Made by a program: the position numbers and the translations under genes. DNA of 64,000 bases from Streptantibioticus ferralitis (GTDB taxonomy: Bacteria; Actinomycetota; Actinomycetes; Streptomycetales; Streptomycetaceae): the NCBI RefSeq assembly GCF_029223525.1, contig NZ_JARHTQ010000037.1, positions 1 to 64,000 of the forward strand. The letters are read 5' to 3'. Positions 10,123 to 18,744 of the stretch are shown here, in pieces. Numbering within the stretch: the stretch's first letter is position 1; every line of letters starts with the position of its first letter. The notes under the pieces are model-generated. The model made no database searches, was not told where the DNA came from, and saw nothing but the letters and a program-made list of their open reading frames with translations.

Positions 10123-10230
10123 GGGTTGCGACCGGTTTGGCACGGCCGGTCCGCACCGTCGTGGTTGCCCGCCGCGGCGGTGGAGCGCTTCCTACCGCCG
10201 CGGCCCGGCGGTACGAACCGGCCGCAACCC
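10123..10230. terminator. Nested hairpin, bidirectional terminator
   Basis: Outer arms 10123-10137 and 10216-10230 pair at 14 of 15 positions. Inside them, GCCGCGGCGGT (10171-10181) pairs perfectly with ACCGCCGCGGC (10194-10204). It sits between convergent genes, so it most likely ends transcription from both sides. Confidence 0.65.
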
Positions 10231-10251
10231 GACAATGACCCCGCCGAACGG

Positions 10252-11985
10252 TTACGACCGCGTCGACACCGTCTCCGTATCGCGCCCCGAGCGCAGCACC
10301 GTTCCTGGGACCGCGCCCGTCACGACGTCATCGTGGATGGTCTGTACGCCGTTCACCCGCACGCTCACCACACCCAGCGCCTTGGAGTCCAGCCGCGGGC
10401 TGTCGCCCGGCAGATCGTGGACCAGTGTCGCGGGACCCGCCTCGATCCGTTCCGGATCGAAGAGCACCAGGTCGGCGAAGTACCCCTCGGCGATCCTGCC
10501 GCGCTGGCGCAGCCCGTACAGCCTGGCGGGATCGCCGGTGAGCATGCGTACCGCCCGCTCCAGCCCGACCAGCTTGCGCCCGCGCAGGCAGTCGCCGAGG
10601 AACCGCGTCGTGTAGGGCGCACCGCACATCCGGTCCAGATGCGCGCCCGCGTCCGAGCCGCCCAGCATGACGTCCTCGTGTTCCCAGGTCCGCCGCCGCA
10701 GTTCCCAACTCGCCGGATCGTTGTCCGTGGGCATGGGCCACAGCACGGTGCGCAGCCGATCGTTGGCGCAGATGTCGACCAGCGTCGGGAAGGGTTCCTG
10801 CCCGCGTTCTGCGGCGATATCGGAAACCCGCCGCCCGGTCAGTCCCGCGTTCTCCTCCGAGTATGTATCGCCGATCACATAGCGTCCGAAGTCCGCCAGT
10901 CGCCGGAAGACGCCCGCTTCCGGGCTGTTCGCGCGGCGCAGCATCTCCGCCCGTACGGCGGGGTCCTTCAGGCGAGCGATCCGGGCGTCGACGGGAAGGG
11001 CCAGGATCTCTCCCCAGCCCGGGATCAGATTCAGTGCGCAGAACGTGCCGAGCGACATGTTCATGGGGGTGAGGATCGGCATGGTCAGTGCGACGACCCG
11101 GCCACCCGCCTTACGGGCCGCCTCCGAAGCGAGAAGTTGCCGCGGTACGCGTTCCGGAACGGCAGCGTCGATGGTCAGCACGTTCCAGTTCAGCGGCCGA
11201 CCGGCAGCGGCGCTCATGGCGGCCAGCAACTCGATTTCCTCGTCGGCGAACTGGTCCAGGCATCCGGCGACTATCGCCTCGATCTGTGTGCCCTCGTGTT
11301 CCCCGACCGCGCGCGAGAGCGCCAGCAGTTCCTCGGGGCGGGCGTGCCGGGAGGCCACCGGTTTACCGTCGCCGTCGGTGTGGGTGGACGACTGCGTCGT
11401 CGAAAGGCCCCATGCGCCCGCGTCCATGGATTCATGGAAGAGCCAGAGCATCTCCTCCATCTGGCGCGCGGTGGGCTGGCCGCCAATGGCATCGGCGCCC
11501 ATGACATGCCGCCGTAGCGCGCAGTGCCCCACCATGAAACCCGCGTTGACGGCGATCCGGCCGTCGAGCCCGCCGAGGAATTCGGCGAACGACGCCCAAC
11601 GCCAATCCACCCCGTCCTCAAGGGCCTTGAGCGACATGCCCTCGACCTTGCTCATCATGCGGCGTGTGTAGTCGCCATCCTGCGGCCTGAGCGGCGCCAG
11701 GGTGAATCCGCAGTTGCCGCCCACGACGGTCGTCACACCGTGGTTCATGGACGGAGTCGCGAAGGGATCCCAGAACAACTGGGCGTCGTAGTGCGTGTGC
11801 AGATCCACGAATCCGGGCGTGAGCACCAGTCCGTTCGCGTCCTGCCTGCTGCGGGTGCTCTCGGTGGTGCCACCCGGCTCGGCGATCGAGGCGATTCTTC
11901 CGTCCCGTATGCCGACATCGGCGATGTACGAGGGCGCGCCCGTGCCGTCCACCACGGTGGCGCCCTCGATCAGGTGGTCAAGCAT
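10252..11985 (-). CDS. N-acyl-D-amino-acid deacylase-like amidohydrolase
   Basis: A 577-residue metal-dependent hydrolase of the D-aminoacylase/dihydroorotase-like superfamily. The family metal motif is H63-x-H65 in VDLHTHYDAQ. Other blocks are GVTTVVGGNCGFTLAP, GHCALRRHVMG and the late GGSDAGAHLD with the catalytic aspartate. The ATG at 11985 is chosen because GGAGAGGTGA precedes it; an upstream in-frame extension is proline/arginine-rich and unlike the family. In catabolic clusters such proteins often hydrolyse cyclic amides or acylated intermediates rather than D-amino acids. No operator palindrome was found upstream, so regulon membership is uncertain. Confidence 0.85.
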   Translation of the reverse strand: MLDHLIEGATVVDGTGAPSYIADVGIRDGRIASIAEPGGTTESTRSRQDANGLVLTPGFVDLHTHYDAQLFWDPFATPSMNHGVTTVVGGNCGFTLAPLRPQDGDYTRRMMSKVEGMSLKALEDGVDWRWASFAEFLGGLDGRIAVNAGFMVGHCALRRHVMGADAIGGQPTARQMEEMLWLFHESMDAGAWGLSTTQSSTHTDGDGKPVASRHARPEELLALSRAVGEHEGTQIEAIVAGCLDQFADEEIELLAAMSAAAGRPLNWNVLTIDAAVPERVPRQLLASEAARKAGGRVVALTMPILTPMNMSLGTFCALNLIPGWGEILALPVDARIARLKDPAVRAEMLRRANSPEAGVFRRLADFGRYVIGDTYSEENAGLTGRRVSDIAAERGQEPFPTLVDICANDRLRTVLWPMPTDNDPASWELRRRTWEHEDVMLGGSDAGAHLDRMCGAPYTTRFLGDCLRGRKLVGLERAVRMLTGDPARLYGLRQRGRIAEGYFADLVLFDPERIEAGPATLVHDLPGDSPRLDSKALGVVSVRVNGVQTIHDDVVTGAVPGTVLRSGRDTETVSTRS

Positions 11986-12206
11986 GGTCGAATCACCTCT
12001 CCGGAAGGTGGTGACGAGGGCGGTGTACCGGTTGTGCGACCTGCGGGGTCGGCCCGGGCCGGAGCCATACGGCGGGCCGCCGCCGCACGGCTCCGGACCG
12101 GGTCGGGAAGCGACGGCCCGGGAAGCCGTCGCCGCACAGGAGGCGACCACTCGGTCGCCCGCCGGGGGGCCGGCGGGTGCGGGGCCGCTGCCCGCGGTGA
12201 GCCCGG

Positions 12207-13340
12207 CTATCTGCCCGCCGCTTCCCGGAAGCGGCTGGTCCGGTGCACCGGATCCGTGTCGATCTCCGGGATGACGTGCTCTCCGATCAGTTTGATCGTG
12301 GTCAGCGTGTCCTCGTACGGCACGCCCACCGGCAGCCCGAACGACAACTGGTCGGCGCCCGCCGCCTCCCACCGCTTGCACTGTGCCAGTACCTCGTCCG
12401 GGTCACCGCAGATCATCAGCTCCTCGGCGATCAGCAGATCGATGATCTCCGGGGTGTAGTCCGGCAGGAGTTCCGGCCACTGCGGAATGCCCTCGGGCCT
12501 GGGGAAGGTGTCGTGATAGCGGAACAACAGCGACTGCAGGTAGTTGAGATTGCTGCTGACCGCGATCTCCCGGGCCTTCTTCGAGGTTTCGGCGCAAATC
12601 GCCGTCGACGTCACCATCACGTTGTCGTTGACGAAGTCGGCGATCGGCTCGGCTTCACGGACGGCGGTCTTGTACGAGTCGACCACCCACTCCATGTCGG
12701 AGACCTTCTGCACGCTGAACCCCAGAACGCCAAGCCCCTTCCTGGCGGCCATGGCATACGAGGACGGCGACCCCGCCGCGTACCACATCGCGGGGTGCGA
12801 GGCTCCGTACGGCTTCGGCAGGATCTTGCGCGCGGGCAGTGACCAGTGCTTTCCCTCGAACCCCTGATATGTGTCCTGCAGCCACATCTTGGGGAACTCG
12901 GCGATGGTCTCCTCCCAGATCTCCTTGGTGTGGTTCATATCGGTGATCCCGGGGAGGAAACCGAGGATCTCGTGGCTGCCAGCGCCGCGCCCGGTACCGA
13001 ACTCGAAGCGTCCGCCGGACAGATGGTCGAGCATGGCGACCCGCTCGGCGACCTTCGCCGGATGGTTGACCTGCGGCAGTGGATTGAAAATGCCGGAGCC
13101 GAGGTGGATGCGTTCTGTGGCATGGGCCAGATAGCCGAGGAAGACATCGTTGGCCGAGAGGTGGGAGTACTCCTCCAGGAAGTGGTGCTCACTTGCCCAG
13201 GCGTACTTGAAGCCCGACTTGTCGGCCTGGATGACGTACTCGGTCTCCTCCAGCAGCGCACGGTGCTCCGCCTCGGGGTCGGCCTTCACCCGGCTCGCGG
13301 GCACATATCCCTGTACGAAGATCCCGAATTCCAAGATCAC
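12207..13340 (-). CDS. LLM class flavin/F420-dependent oxidoreductase
   Basis: A 377-residue luciferase-like oxidoreductase. It begins ILEFGIFVQGYVP, then has WASEHHFLEEYSHLSAN near residue 49, IHLGSGIFNPLPQVNHPAKVAERVAMLDHLSGGRFEFGTGRG (split blocks near residues 78-118), and a C-terminal FGLPVGVPYEDT. This is closer to the bacterial luciferase/alkanal monooxygenase branch than the 7462-8289 protein. The start is backed by family alignment at the first strand. An operator palindrome (13363-13379) lies 22 bases before the ATG, so it is a predicted member of the TetR regulon. Likely role: oxygenation or F420-linked redox on a catabolic intermediate. Confidence 0.87.
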   Translation of the reverse strand: MILEFGIFVQGYVPASRVKADPEAEHRALLEETEYVIQADKSGFKYAWASEHHFLEEYSHLSANDVFLGYLAHATERIHLGSGIFNPLPQVNHPAKVAERVAMLDHLSGGRFEFGTGRGAGSHEILGFLPGITDMNHTKEIWEETIAEFPKMWLQDTYQGFEGKHWSLPARKILPKPYGASHPAMWYAAGSPSSYAMAARKGLGVLGFSVQKVSDMEWVVDSYKTAVREAEPIADFVNDNVMVTSTAICAETSKKAREIAVSSNLNYLQSLLFRYHDTFPRPEGIPQWPELLPDYTPEIIDLLIAEELMICGDPDEVLAQCKRWEAAGADQLSFGLPVGVPYEDTLTTIKLIGEHVIPEIDTDPVHRTSRFREAAGR

Positions 13341-13362
13341 TCCTCGGGCCGCAACTGCGGTT

Positions 13363-13379
13363 TCTGACGTACCGTCAGA
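13363..13379. promoter_or_regulatory. Operator box 1, TCTGACGTACCGTCAGA
   Basis: A perfect 17-bp palindrome that is the best match to the window-wide consensus. It lies 22 bases upstream of the LLM gene starting at 13340. It is the inferred binding site of the TetR protein encoded at 38234-38881. Confidence 0.75.
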
Positions 13380-13439
13380 TTGAATCGACTCTCGCAGCGC
13401 CCGCCTACGCCGTCAATACCTGGTGCGCGGCAGGACCCG

Positions 13440-14246
13440 CTAGAAGACGGAGACCCCGGCCAACCAGCCGCCATCGATCACGAACGGCTGGCCGGTGATA
13501 TACGAGGAGTCCTCTGACGTAAGGAACAGTGCGAGCTTGGCCACCTCCTGCGGACGGCCGATCCGACCGATCGGCACCAGCCTCCGGTACATCTCGTCCG
13601 GCGCAGCCGCCTCCCCGACGGACTCCCGTCCCGCCGCCGAGGCGTGGGCGTTCGGATCCAGCTGCGCGGGGTTGGTCATCGGGGTGTCGATCGCGCCCGG
13701 GCAGATCGCGTTGACCCGAATCCGCTTCGCCGCCAGTTCCAACGCCGCCACCCGCGTCATCCCGACGATCGCGGCCTTGGTCGCCGCGTACGAGGTCAGC
13801 AGTGCCATTCCGGAAAGCGCCGCGACCGACGCCGTGTTGATGATCGTGCCACCGCCCGCCGCCGCCAGGGCGGGCACCACCGTGCGCATCCCGAGGAAGG
13901 CGCCCACCTGGTTGACCTGGACGACCTGCTGGAACTCCGCCAGCGGTGTGCTGGCCAGTTCGTTGAAGCGCAGGATGCCCGCGTTGTTCACCAGGCCATC
14001 CAGCGCGCCGAAGGCGCCGGTCGCCGTATCGACGGCCGACAGCCACTGCTCCTCCTGGCTCACATCCAGATGGACATACACGGCACGCTCCTCCCCCAGT
14101 TCCCCGGCCAGCGCCTGACCCTGCTCGTCCAGCACGTCGCCGAGGACGACCCTGCCGCCCTCGGCGACGAAGAGCCGGGCCTCCTGCTCGCCCTGGCCAC
14201 GCGCCGCGCCGGTGATGAGGATGACGCGCCCGTCCAATGCGCCCAT
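13440..14246 (-). CDS. Short-chain dehydrogenase/reductase (SDR)
   Basis: A 268-residue classical SDR, NAD(P)-dependent, acting on a hydroxy or keto group. The N-terminal nucleotide motif is TGAARGQG; NNAG is near residue 85; the catalytic Ser and YAATK (Tyr-x-x-x-Lys) follow; the C-terminus has GQPFVIDGGW. TGAARGQG is typical of steroid/terpenoid-alcohol dehydrogenase-like SDRs. The ATG at 14246 follows GGGAGCG. The gene is 25 bases downstream of the LLM gene 14272-15207, so the two form an operon controlled from box 2. Confidence 0.9.
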   Translation of the reverse strand: MGALDGRVILITGAARGQGEQEARLFVAEGGRVVLGDVLDEQGQALAGELGEERAVYVHLDVSQEEQWLSAVDTATGAFGALDGLVNNAGILRFNELASTPLAEFQQVVQVNQVGAFLGMRTVVPALAAAGGGTIINTASVAALSGMALLTSYAATKAAIVGMTRVAALELAAKRIRVNAICPGAIDTPMTNPAQLDPNAHASAAGRESVGEAAAPDEMYRRLVPIGRIGRPQEVAKLALFLTSEDSSYITGQPFVIDGGWLAGVSVF

Positions 14247-14271
14247 ATCGCTCCCGGGGTTCGGTACGGGG

Positions 14272-15207
14272 TCAGTTGAGATGCGGAGCGACACCGGAGG
14301 CGAACGCCTCCATCTGATCGAGGAGTTCGGTCGCGCTACGGCTGCGGAAGCGGACCTGTATCTGGCCGATCCCCATCGCCGCATACTCGCGCAGCGATTC
14401 CGCGATCGCCTCAGCCTGGCCGGACAGTGTGCGGCGGCCTACCCGCCAGGACGGCTCCCCTATGTACAGCGGCTCGGTGATAGCCCCGATGTCGAGCGGT
14501 TCGCCGGCGCGCAGCCGCTCCAGTTCGGCTATCCGCGACGGCAGTTGATCCCGTGGATCTCCCTGCGGCAGCCAGCCGTCGCCGCGCAGGGCCGACCGTC
14601 GTATCGCCGCGGGGGACGATCCGCCGACCCAGATCGGCGGGCGGGGAGTCTGGGCGGGTCTGGGCCGCTGGCCCAACTCCCGGAAGGCGAAGTGCCGTCC
14701 GGTGTGCTCGGGGAACTCCTCGGGCCCCAACGCGGCCTTCAGCGCGTCGATGGTCTCGTCGAGCACGGGTCCGCGGCGGTCGAAGTCCACCCCCAGCGCG
14801 TCGAACTCCTCCCGCACATGTCCGGCGCCGACACCGAGGATCAGCCGTCCGCCGGAGAGGTGGTCGAGCGTGGCGTACTGCTTGGCGACGGCCAGCGGAT
14901 GCCGCAGCCCGGCCACGGCGACATGGCTGAGCAGCCGTACCCGGGTGGTCGCGGCGGCCACATAGGACAACGTGGCCACCGGGTCGTACCACGTGGTGCT
15001 CATCGCGTCCGCGAGCCGGGCCGGAATCACCACGTGGTCACAGCAGGCGACGTAGAAGAAGCCGAGCCGGTCCGCCGCGCGGGCGATCCGGAGCAGTTCG
15101 GCAGGTCCGGCCGCGGTCTCCCACCCCTCCGCGAACACGGTGCTCAGCGCCTGGACCGGCAACTGCATCCCGTAGACCAGACGGTCATCCGGCAGGATCC
15201 GCACCAT
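14272..15207 (-). CDS. LLM class F420-dependent oxidoreductase
   Basis: A 311-residue luciferase-like TIM-barrel oxidoreductase, first gene of a two-gene operon with the SDR. It shows LRIARAADRLGFFYVACCDHV, TRVRLLSHVAVAGLRHPLAVAKQYATLDHLSGGRLILGVGAGH (split blocks) and PPIWVGGSSPAAIRRSA, all typical of F420-dependent LLM enzymes. The start was set at 15207, where GGGAGG is well spaced. A longer frame to 15264 would begin inside operator box 2 (15245-15261), which is implausible. Probably oxidises or reduces an alcohol or keto intermediate of the local pathway. Confidence 0.87.
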   Translation of the reverse strand: MVRILPDDRLVYGMQLPVQALSTVFAEGWETAAGPAELLRIARAADRLGFFYVACCDHVVIPARLADAMSTTWYDPVATLSYVAAATTRVRLLSHVAVAGLRHPLAVAKQYATLDHLSGGRLILGVGAGHVREEFDALGVDFDRRGPVLDETIDALKAALGPEEFPEHTGRHFAFRELGQRPRPAQTPRPPIWVGGSSPAAIRRSALRGDGWLPQGDPRDQLPSRIAELERLRAGEPLDIGAITEPLYIGEPSWRVGRRTLSGQAEAIAESLREYAAMGIGQIQVRFRSRSATELLDQMEAFASGVAPHLN

Positions 15208-15514
15208 GTGGGCCTCCCTCGTCGCGAGTGCCCTCATCGTCGTATCTGACATAGCGTCAGACAACCCCGCGTTCCGTGCATGGTGCGGACCATGACGGAT
15301 GTCATAGCGCAGTCACGACAGAAGGCACTGCCCCCGGGGCCCTGCCGAGCGGCAGGCTTTGGGTACGGGGCGAAGACCCGTGGAGAACCGGCCGGCGGCT
15401 CTGCGGGGCCCGGCTCGTCCGTCGCCTGGTCCGGTAGTGGATCCGGGCGCTGGCCCGGCGGGCGCTCCGGTGGTCGGTTCGGTGGTCGGTTCGGTGGTGA
15501 AGGGGGAGTTCGGG
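15208..15514. other. Divergent spacer with operator and tandem repeat
   Basis: A 307-base gap between the LLM operon (minus strand) and the rhomboid gene (plus strand). It holds operator box 2 and, just before the rhomboid ribosome-binding site, a 12-base tandem repeat (GGTGGTCGGTTC) at 15469-15480 and 15481-15492, with a partial third copy. A plus-strand reading frame crosses it, but it shows no recognisable protein and lacks a good start. Confidence 0.5.
15245..15261. promoter_or_regulatory. Operator box 2, TCTGACATAGCGTCAGA
   Basis: Palindromic arms TCTGAC/GTCAGA are intact and only the centre differs from consensus. It lies 37 bases upstream of the chosen LLM start at 15207. Confidence 0.7.
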
Positions 15515-16210
15515 ATGCAGACGCACACGGCGGTGCTGTACGGCTGCGCGGCTGCCGTGGTGGTGCCCGGCAAGGAAACGCTGACAGCGCTGCTCGCCGA
15601 CCGGAAGGGCGACAGCCCGCTGGACATCCTGCGGGCCGCGTGGCGGCGCCCGGTGCCGATGGCCTCGGTCGCGGTCCTGGCCCTCACGGTCCTGACGACC
15701 GCCGCGCAGTTCGCCTTTCCCACGGTTCTCGAACACTTGGAGCGCGACGGGGCGGCCTTCGACGACGGCCAGTGGTGGCGGCTGCTGACCGCCGTACTGG
15801 TGCAGTCGTCCGGCTGGATACAGGCGGCGTTCAACTTCGCCGCGCTGACGGTGGTCGGCCCGATAGCCGAGCGGGTGATCGGCCCCGGCCGCTGGCTGGC
15901 CGCCTACATGCTCAGCGGTCTCGCGGAGAACGGTGTGAGTGCGGCGGGCTGGAGTCCACACGGAGCGGGCAGTTCCGTCGCCATCTGTGGGCTGGTCGGC
16001 GCGATGGCGGCGCTGCATCTGCTACGCGGCGACCGATGGTCCTTCCGGCGCGGCTTCGCGCTGCTGATACCGATCGCCGGGGTGGCGCTGTGCGCGGTCT
16101 CCAACAACCACGGGGTGGGCCTGCTCACCGGCTGCGCGCTAGGCGCGGTGGCCGCGGCCCTGCCCGTCGGACGGTTGGGGGTGCGCATAGCGTCCGCACC
16201 GGGTGCGTGA
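15515..16210 (+). CDS. Rhomboid-family intramembrane protease
   Basis: A 231-residue polytopic membrane protein. Hydrophobic segments occur near residues 50-68, 105-125, 147-165, 183-200 and 204-220. The serine block reads GAGSSVAICGLVGA, aligning with the rhomboid GxSGAxxGL motif with Val in place of the usual Gly after the serine. A later H-GVGLLTG matches the catalytic-histidine helix. It probably cleaves membrane-anchored substrates, though the altered glycine leaves activity slightly in doubt. The ATG at 15515 follows GGGGGAG. There is no obvious link to the neighbouring catabolic genes. Confidence 0.78.
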   Translation: MQTHTAVLYGCAAAVVVPGKETLTALLADRKGDSPLDILRAAWRRPVPMASVAVLALTVLTTAAQFAFPTVLEHLERDGAAFDDGQWWRLLTAVLVQSSGWIQAAFNFAALTVVGPIAERVIGPGRWLAAYMLSGLAENGVSAAGWSPHGAGSSVAICGLVGAMAALHLLRGDRWSFRRGFALLIPIAGVALCAVSNNHGVGLLTGCALGAVAAALPVGRLGVRIASAPGA

Positions 16211-16262
16211 GCGCGGGCGGGTCAGCGCGGGAGCACGGACGCGGCCGCGGAGGGAGGGGCGT

Positions 16263-16297
16263 CGTGGGTGGGCGGTGCGGGGGACCGTCCACCCACG
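16263..16297. terminator. Bidirectional hairpin terminator
   Basis: The arms at 16263-16276 and 16284-16297 pair at 14 positions, one of them a G-U pair, around a 7-base loop. It lies between the convergent rhomboid and amidohydrolase genes. Confidence 0.7.
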
Positions 16298-16310
16298 GCC
16301 GGTCCCCGCG

Positions 16311-17537
16311 TCACGAGGCCGCGGGCGCCCAGAGGCCATCCGAGGTCAGGCCCAGCAGATCGATCGCGTTGCCGCGTACGATCCGCTCGACCACGTCCTG
16401 CGGCAGATGGCCCATCTGCGCCTCGCCGACTTCCCTGGATTTCGGCCAGGTCGAGTCCGAGTGCGGATAGTCCGTCTCGTACAGGACGTTGCCGACACCG
16501 ATCGCGTCAAGGTTCCGCAGACCGAACGCGTCGTCGAAGAAGCAGCCGTAGACATGTTCGGCGAACAGTTCGGACGGCGGCCGGAGCACCTTGTCGGCGA
16601 CGCCGCCCCAGCCCCGGTTCTCCTCCCAGACGACATCGGCCCGCTCCAGGATGTACGGTATCCAGCCGATCTGGCCCTCCGCGTACATGATCTTGAGATG
16701 GGGGAAGCTTTCGAACTTTCCCGACATCAGCCAATCCACCATCGAGTAGCAGCAGTTGGCGAAGGTGATGGTGGAGCCGACAGCGGGCGGCGCGTCCGCG
16801 GAGGTGGAGGGCATCTTCGAGGAGGAGCCGATGTGCATCGCGATGACGGTGCCGGTCTCGTCGCAGGCCCTCAGAAAGGGGTCCCAGTCGTCGGTGTGGA
16901 TCGACGGCAGCCCCAGGCGCGGCGGTATCTCGCTGAAGCAGACCGCCCGCACACCGCGCTCGGCGTTGCGTCGCACCTCGCGGGCGGCGAGTTCCGCGTC
17001 CCACAGCGGGATGAGGGTGAGAGGGATGAGACGGCCGTGCGCCTGCGGTCCGCACCACTCCTCGACCATCCAGTCGTTGTACGCCCGCAGACACAGCAGA
17101 CCGAGGTCGTGGTCCTTGGCCTCGGTGAACGTCTGCCCGCAAAAGCGCGGGAAGGTCGGGAAGCACAGCGCGGACCGCACATGGTTGACATCCATGTCCG
17201 CCAACCGCTCTGGCACGCTGTAGGACCCCGGACGCATCTGCTCGTAGGTGATGCCCTCAAGCTTGATGTCGTCGCGGCTGCAGCCGACAGCGGTGTCCAG
17301 TCGGGTCAGCGGGCGGTGCAGGTCCTCGTAGACCCACCAGTCGGCGATCGGCCCGTCATCGCCGGGCGCGCCCATCTTCGGCGCGAACTTACCGCCGACG
17401 AAGGTCATTTCCTTCAGCGGCGCCCGGACGATGCGCGGACCGATGTCGTGGTACCGGGACGGGAGCCGGTCCCGCCAGACGCCTGCGGGCTCGACCGTGT
17501 GGTCGTCCACCGAGATGATCTCCGGGAAGCTCTCCAT
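16311..17537 (-). CDS. Amidohydrolase-2 family metal-dependent hydrolase
   Basis: A 408-residue TIM-barrel hydrolase of the amidohydrolase-2 (ACMSD-like) family. It starts ESFPEIISVDDHTVEP, with DDH instead of the more common HxH, then has RFCGQTF, MHIGSSSKMPS near residue 245 (a metal histidine block) and YETDYPHSDSTWP near residue 360 with the late aspartate. It is a clear paralog of the protein at 58747-59937; both share the SVDDH, FPTFPRFCGQTF and ETDYPH blocks. The family performs C-C hydrolysis, decarboxylation or hydration, often on ring-cleavage products. Operator box 3 lies 19 bases upstream of the ATG at 17537. Confidence 0.87.
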   Translation of the reverse strand: MESFPEIISVDDHTVEPAGVWRDRLPSRYHDIGPRIVRAPLKEMTFVGGKFAPKMGAPGDDGPIADWWVYEDLHRPLTRLDTAVGCSRDDIKLEGITYEQMRPGSYSVPERLADMDVNHVRSALCFPTFPRFCGQTFTEAKDHDLGLLCLRAYNDWMVEEWCGPQAHGRLIPLTLIPLWDAELAAREVRRNAERGVRAVCFSEIPPRLGLPSIHTDDWDPFLRACDETGTVIAMHIGSSSKMPSTSADAPPAVGSTITFANCCYSMVDWLMSGKFESFPHLKIMYAEGQIGWIPYILERADVVWEENRGWGGVADKVLRPPSELFAEHVYGCFFDDAFGLRNLDAIGVGNVLYETDYPHSDSTWPKSREVGEAQMGHLPQDVVERIVRGNAIDLLGLTSDGLWAPAAS

Positions 17538-17556
17538 GGCTTCACGGTAGCGCCAA

Positions 17557-17573
17557 TCTGACGAACCGTCAGC
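17557..17573. promoter_or_regulatory. Operator box 3, TCTGACGAACCGTCAGC
   Basis: A near-perfect copy of the palindrome, 19 bases before the amidohydrolase start at 17537. CTGACG/CGTCAG arms are exact. Confidence 0.73.
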
Positions 17574-17642
17574 TCTGTGGACATCGAAAAGGATCCTCCG
17601 ATGGCCCGTAGCGCACCTGCCGAAGGGCCTTGGCACCCGGCG

Positions 17643-18404
17643 CTACCCCCTGTCATCCGGCCCGCACGGCCATCCCGTCTCCCAGACCGCACGCCCCTCG
17701 TGCACCGGGAGCAGCAGGCGCCACACCGCGTCATCCATACCGTGCACCGAAGCGATCCAGCCCAGCTCCTCGTCCTTGACGCCCAGCCGACAGGCGTCCT
17801 GCAACTCCTGGAGGACGTTGAGCAGATCGCCGTGGCTGAACGGCGGCTCCATCCGGCCGCCCAACGGGTCGCCCAGCGGCCCGGGCACATAGCGGCGGTA
17901 GGCGTCCGCACCGCGCAGCACCCCAACCGGGCGCCACCGACCGGCCAGTTCACCAACCGGGCAGCCGCCGACCATCTGGCCGTCGGCCTCCAGGACCGGG
18001 ACGCGGTCGCGGTTCACCGGCAGCGCCGACCAGCCGTCGGCCGCGGTCAGCACGGCGGCGGGACCGACCCGGTCGACGGCCTCCGCGACCCCTTCGTCGA
18101 TGCCGTCGTCCATCCCGCGCTCGGGCAGCAGATACGGCACCGCCACCATGCCCGCGTACAGACACCCGTAGAACGCACCGGCGAAATCCGGCCCCTGGCG
18201 GTAGGCGAGGAGCACCCGGCTACCCGGCGGGAGCGCACCACCGAGCCGGGCGGCCACCGCGCGCGCCCGGCGGTCGAGTTCGGCATAGCTGCACGCGGCC
18301 GTCGCGGCGAAGGGCGCGCCCGGCAGCGCGCCGTACGGCACCGCACAAGGCAGTTCGGCGGCCCTCTTGCGCAGCATCCGGCCCGGCGTCACCACCGCAC
18401 TCAT
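17643..18404 (-). pseudogene. Degenerate FAAL-like AMP-ligase N-terminal remnant
   Basis: The 253-residue product resembles the first third of a fatty-acyl-AMP ligase: CSYAELDRRARAVAARL near residue 40, then SRVLLAYRQGPDFAGAFYGCLYAG, the usual A2/A3-like entry. After residue 185 the alignment collapses. The P-loop SGTTGxPKG block is missing and only a blurred echo of the WLPLYHDMG region remains (LGWIASVHGMDD). There is no adenylation core or C-terminal domain. It has either decayed or been repurposed as a small non-catalytic protein. The ATG at 18404 was chosen because the family-like sequence begins soon after it. It is divergent from afsR. Confidence 0.6.
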
Positions 18405-18744
18405 CCTGGCGCGCGTCCGCTCCGTGGCGGCTCCACTGACACCGCCCCCAAACTCCGACGCGGACGGCTTCGGTGGCGTACACCATGAGCACATGACAGC
18501 TCCGTCACTCCTCTTCCCCACAGACCTCACACACGGAATCTCAAATTCCGATCAATTCACACTGATTGGCGTACAACCGCCCGTGAGGACGTGACCGCGC
18601 CCGGTAGGACAGGGCAAACTGGCCGTCACGCGGCTGTACTCATCACACGCGGAGATGGTCCCGGCTCACGATGAACGATCGATATACGTCCACTGGGTAC
18701 GTGCTCGACGCGTTCTCGCCGCCGGCGCGGAATGGGAGTCTGTG
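18405..18744. promoter_or_regulatory. Divergent promoter region upstream of afsR
   Basis: A 340-base gene-free region. It contains an A/T-rich patch at 18535-18570, unusual for this genome, with the inverted repeat GGAAT-CTCAA-ATTCC at 18535-18549. It likely carries the afsR promoter. No TetR-type operator palindrome was found in it. Confidence 0.5.

Noticed and set aside
15280..15514. N-terminal extension of the rhomboid gene back to about 15280
   Set aside because: The extension is low-complexity Gly/Arg sequence containing the tandem repeat, and the ATG at 15515 has a far better ribosome-binding site.
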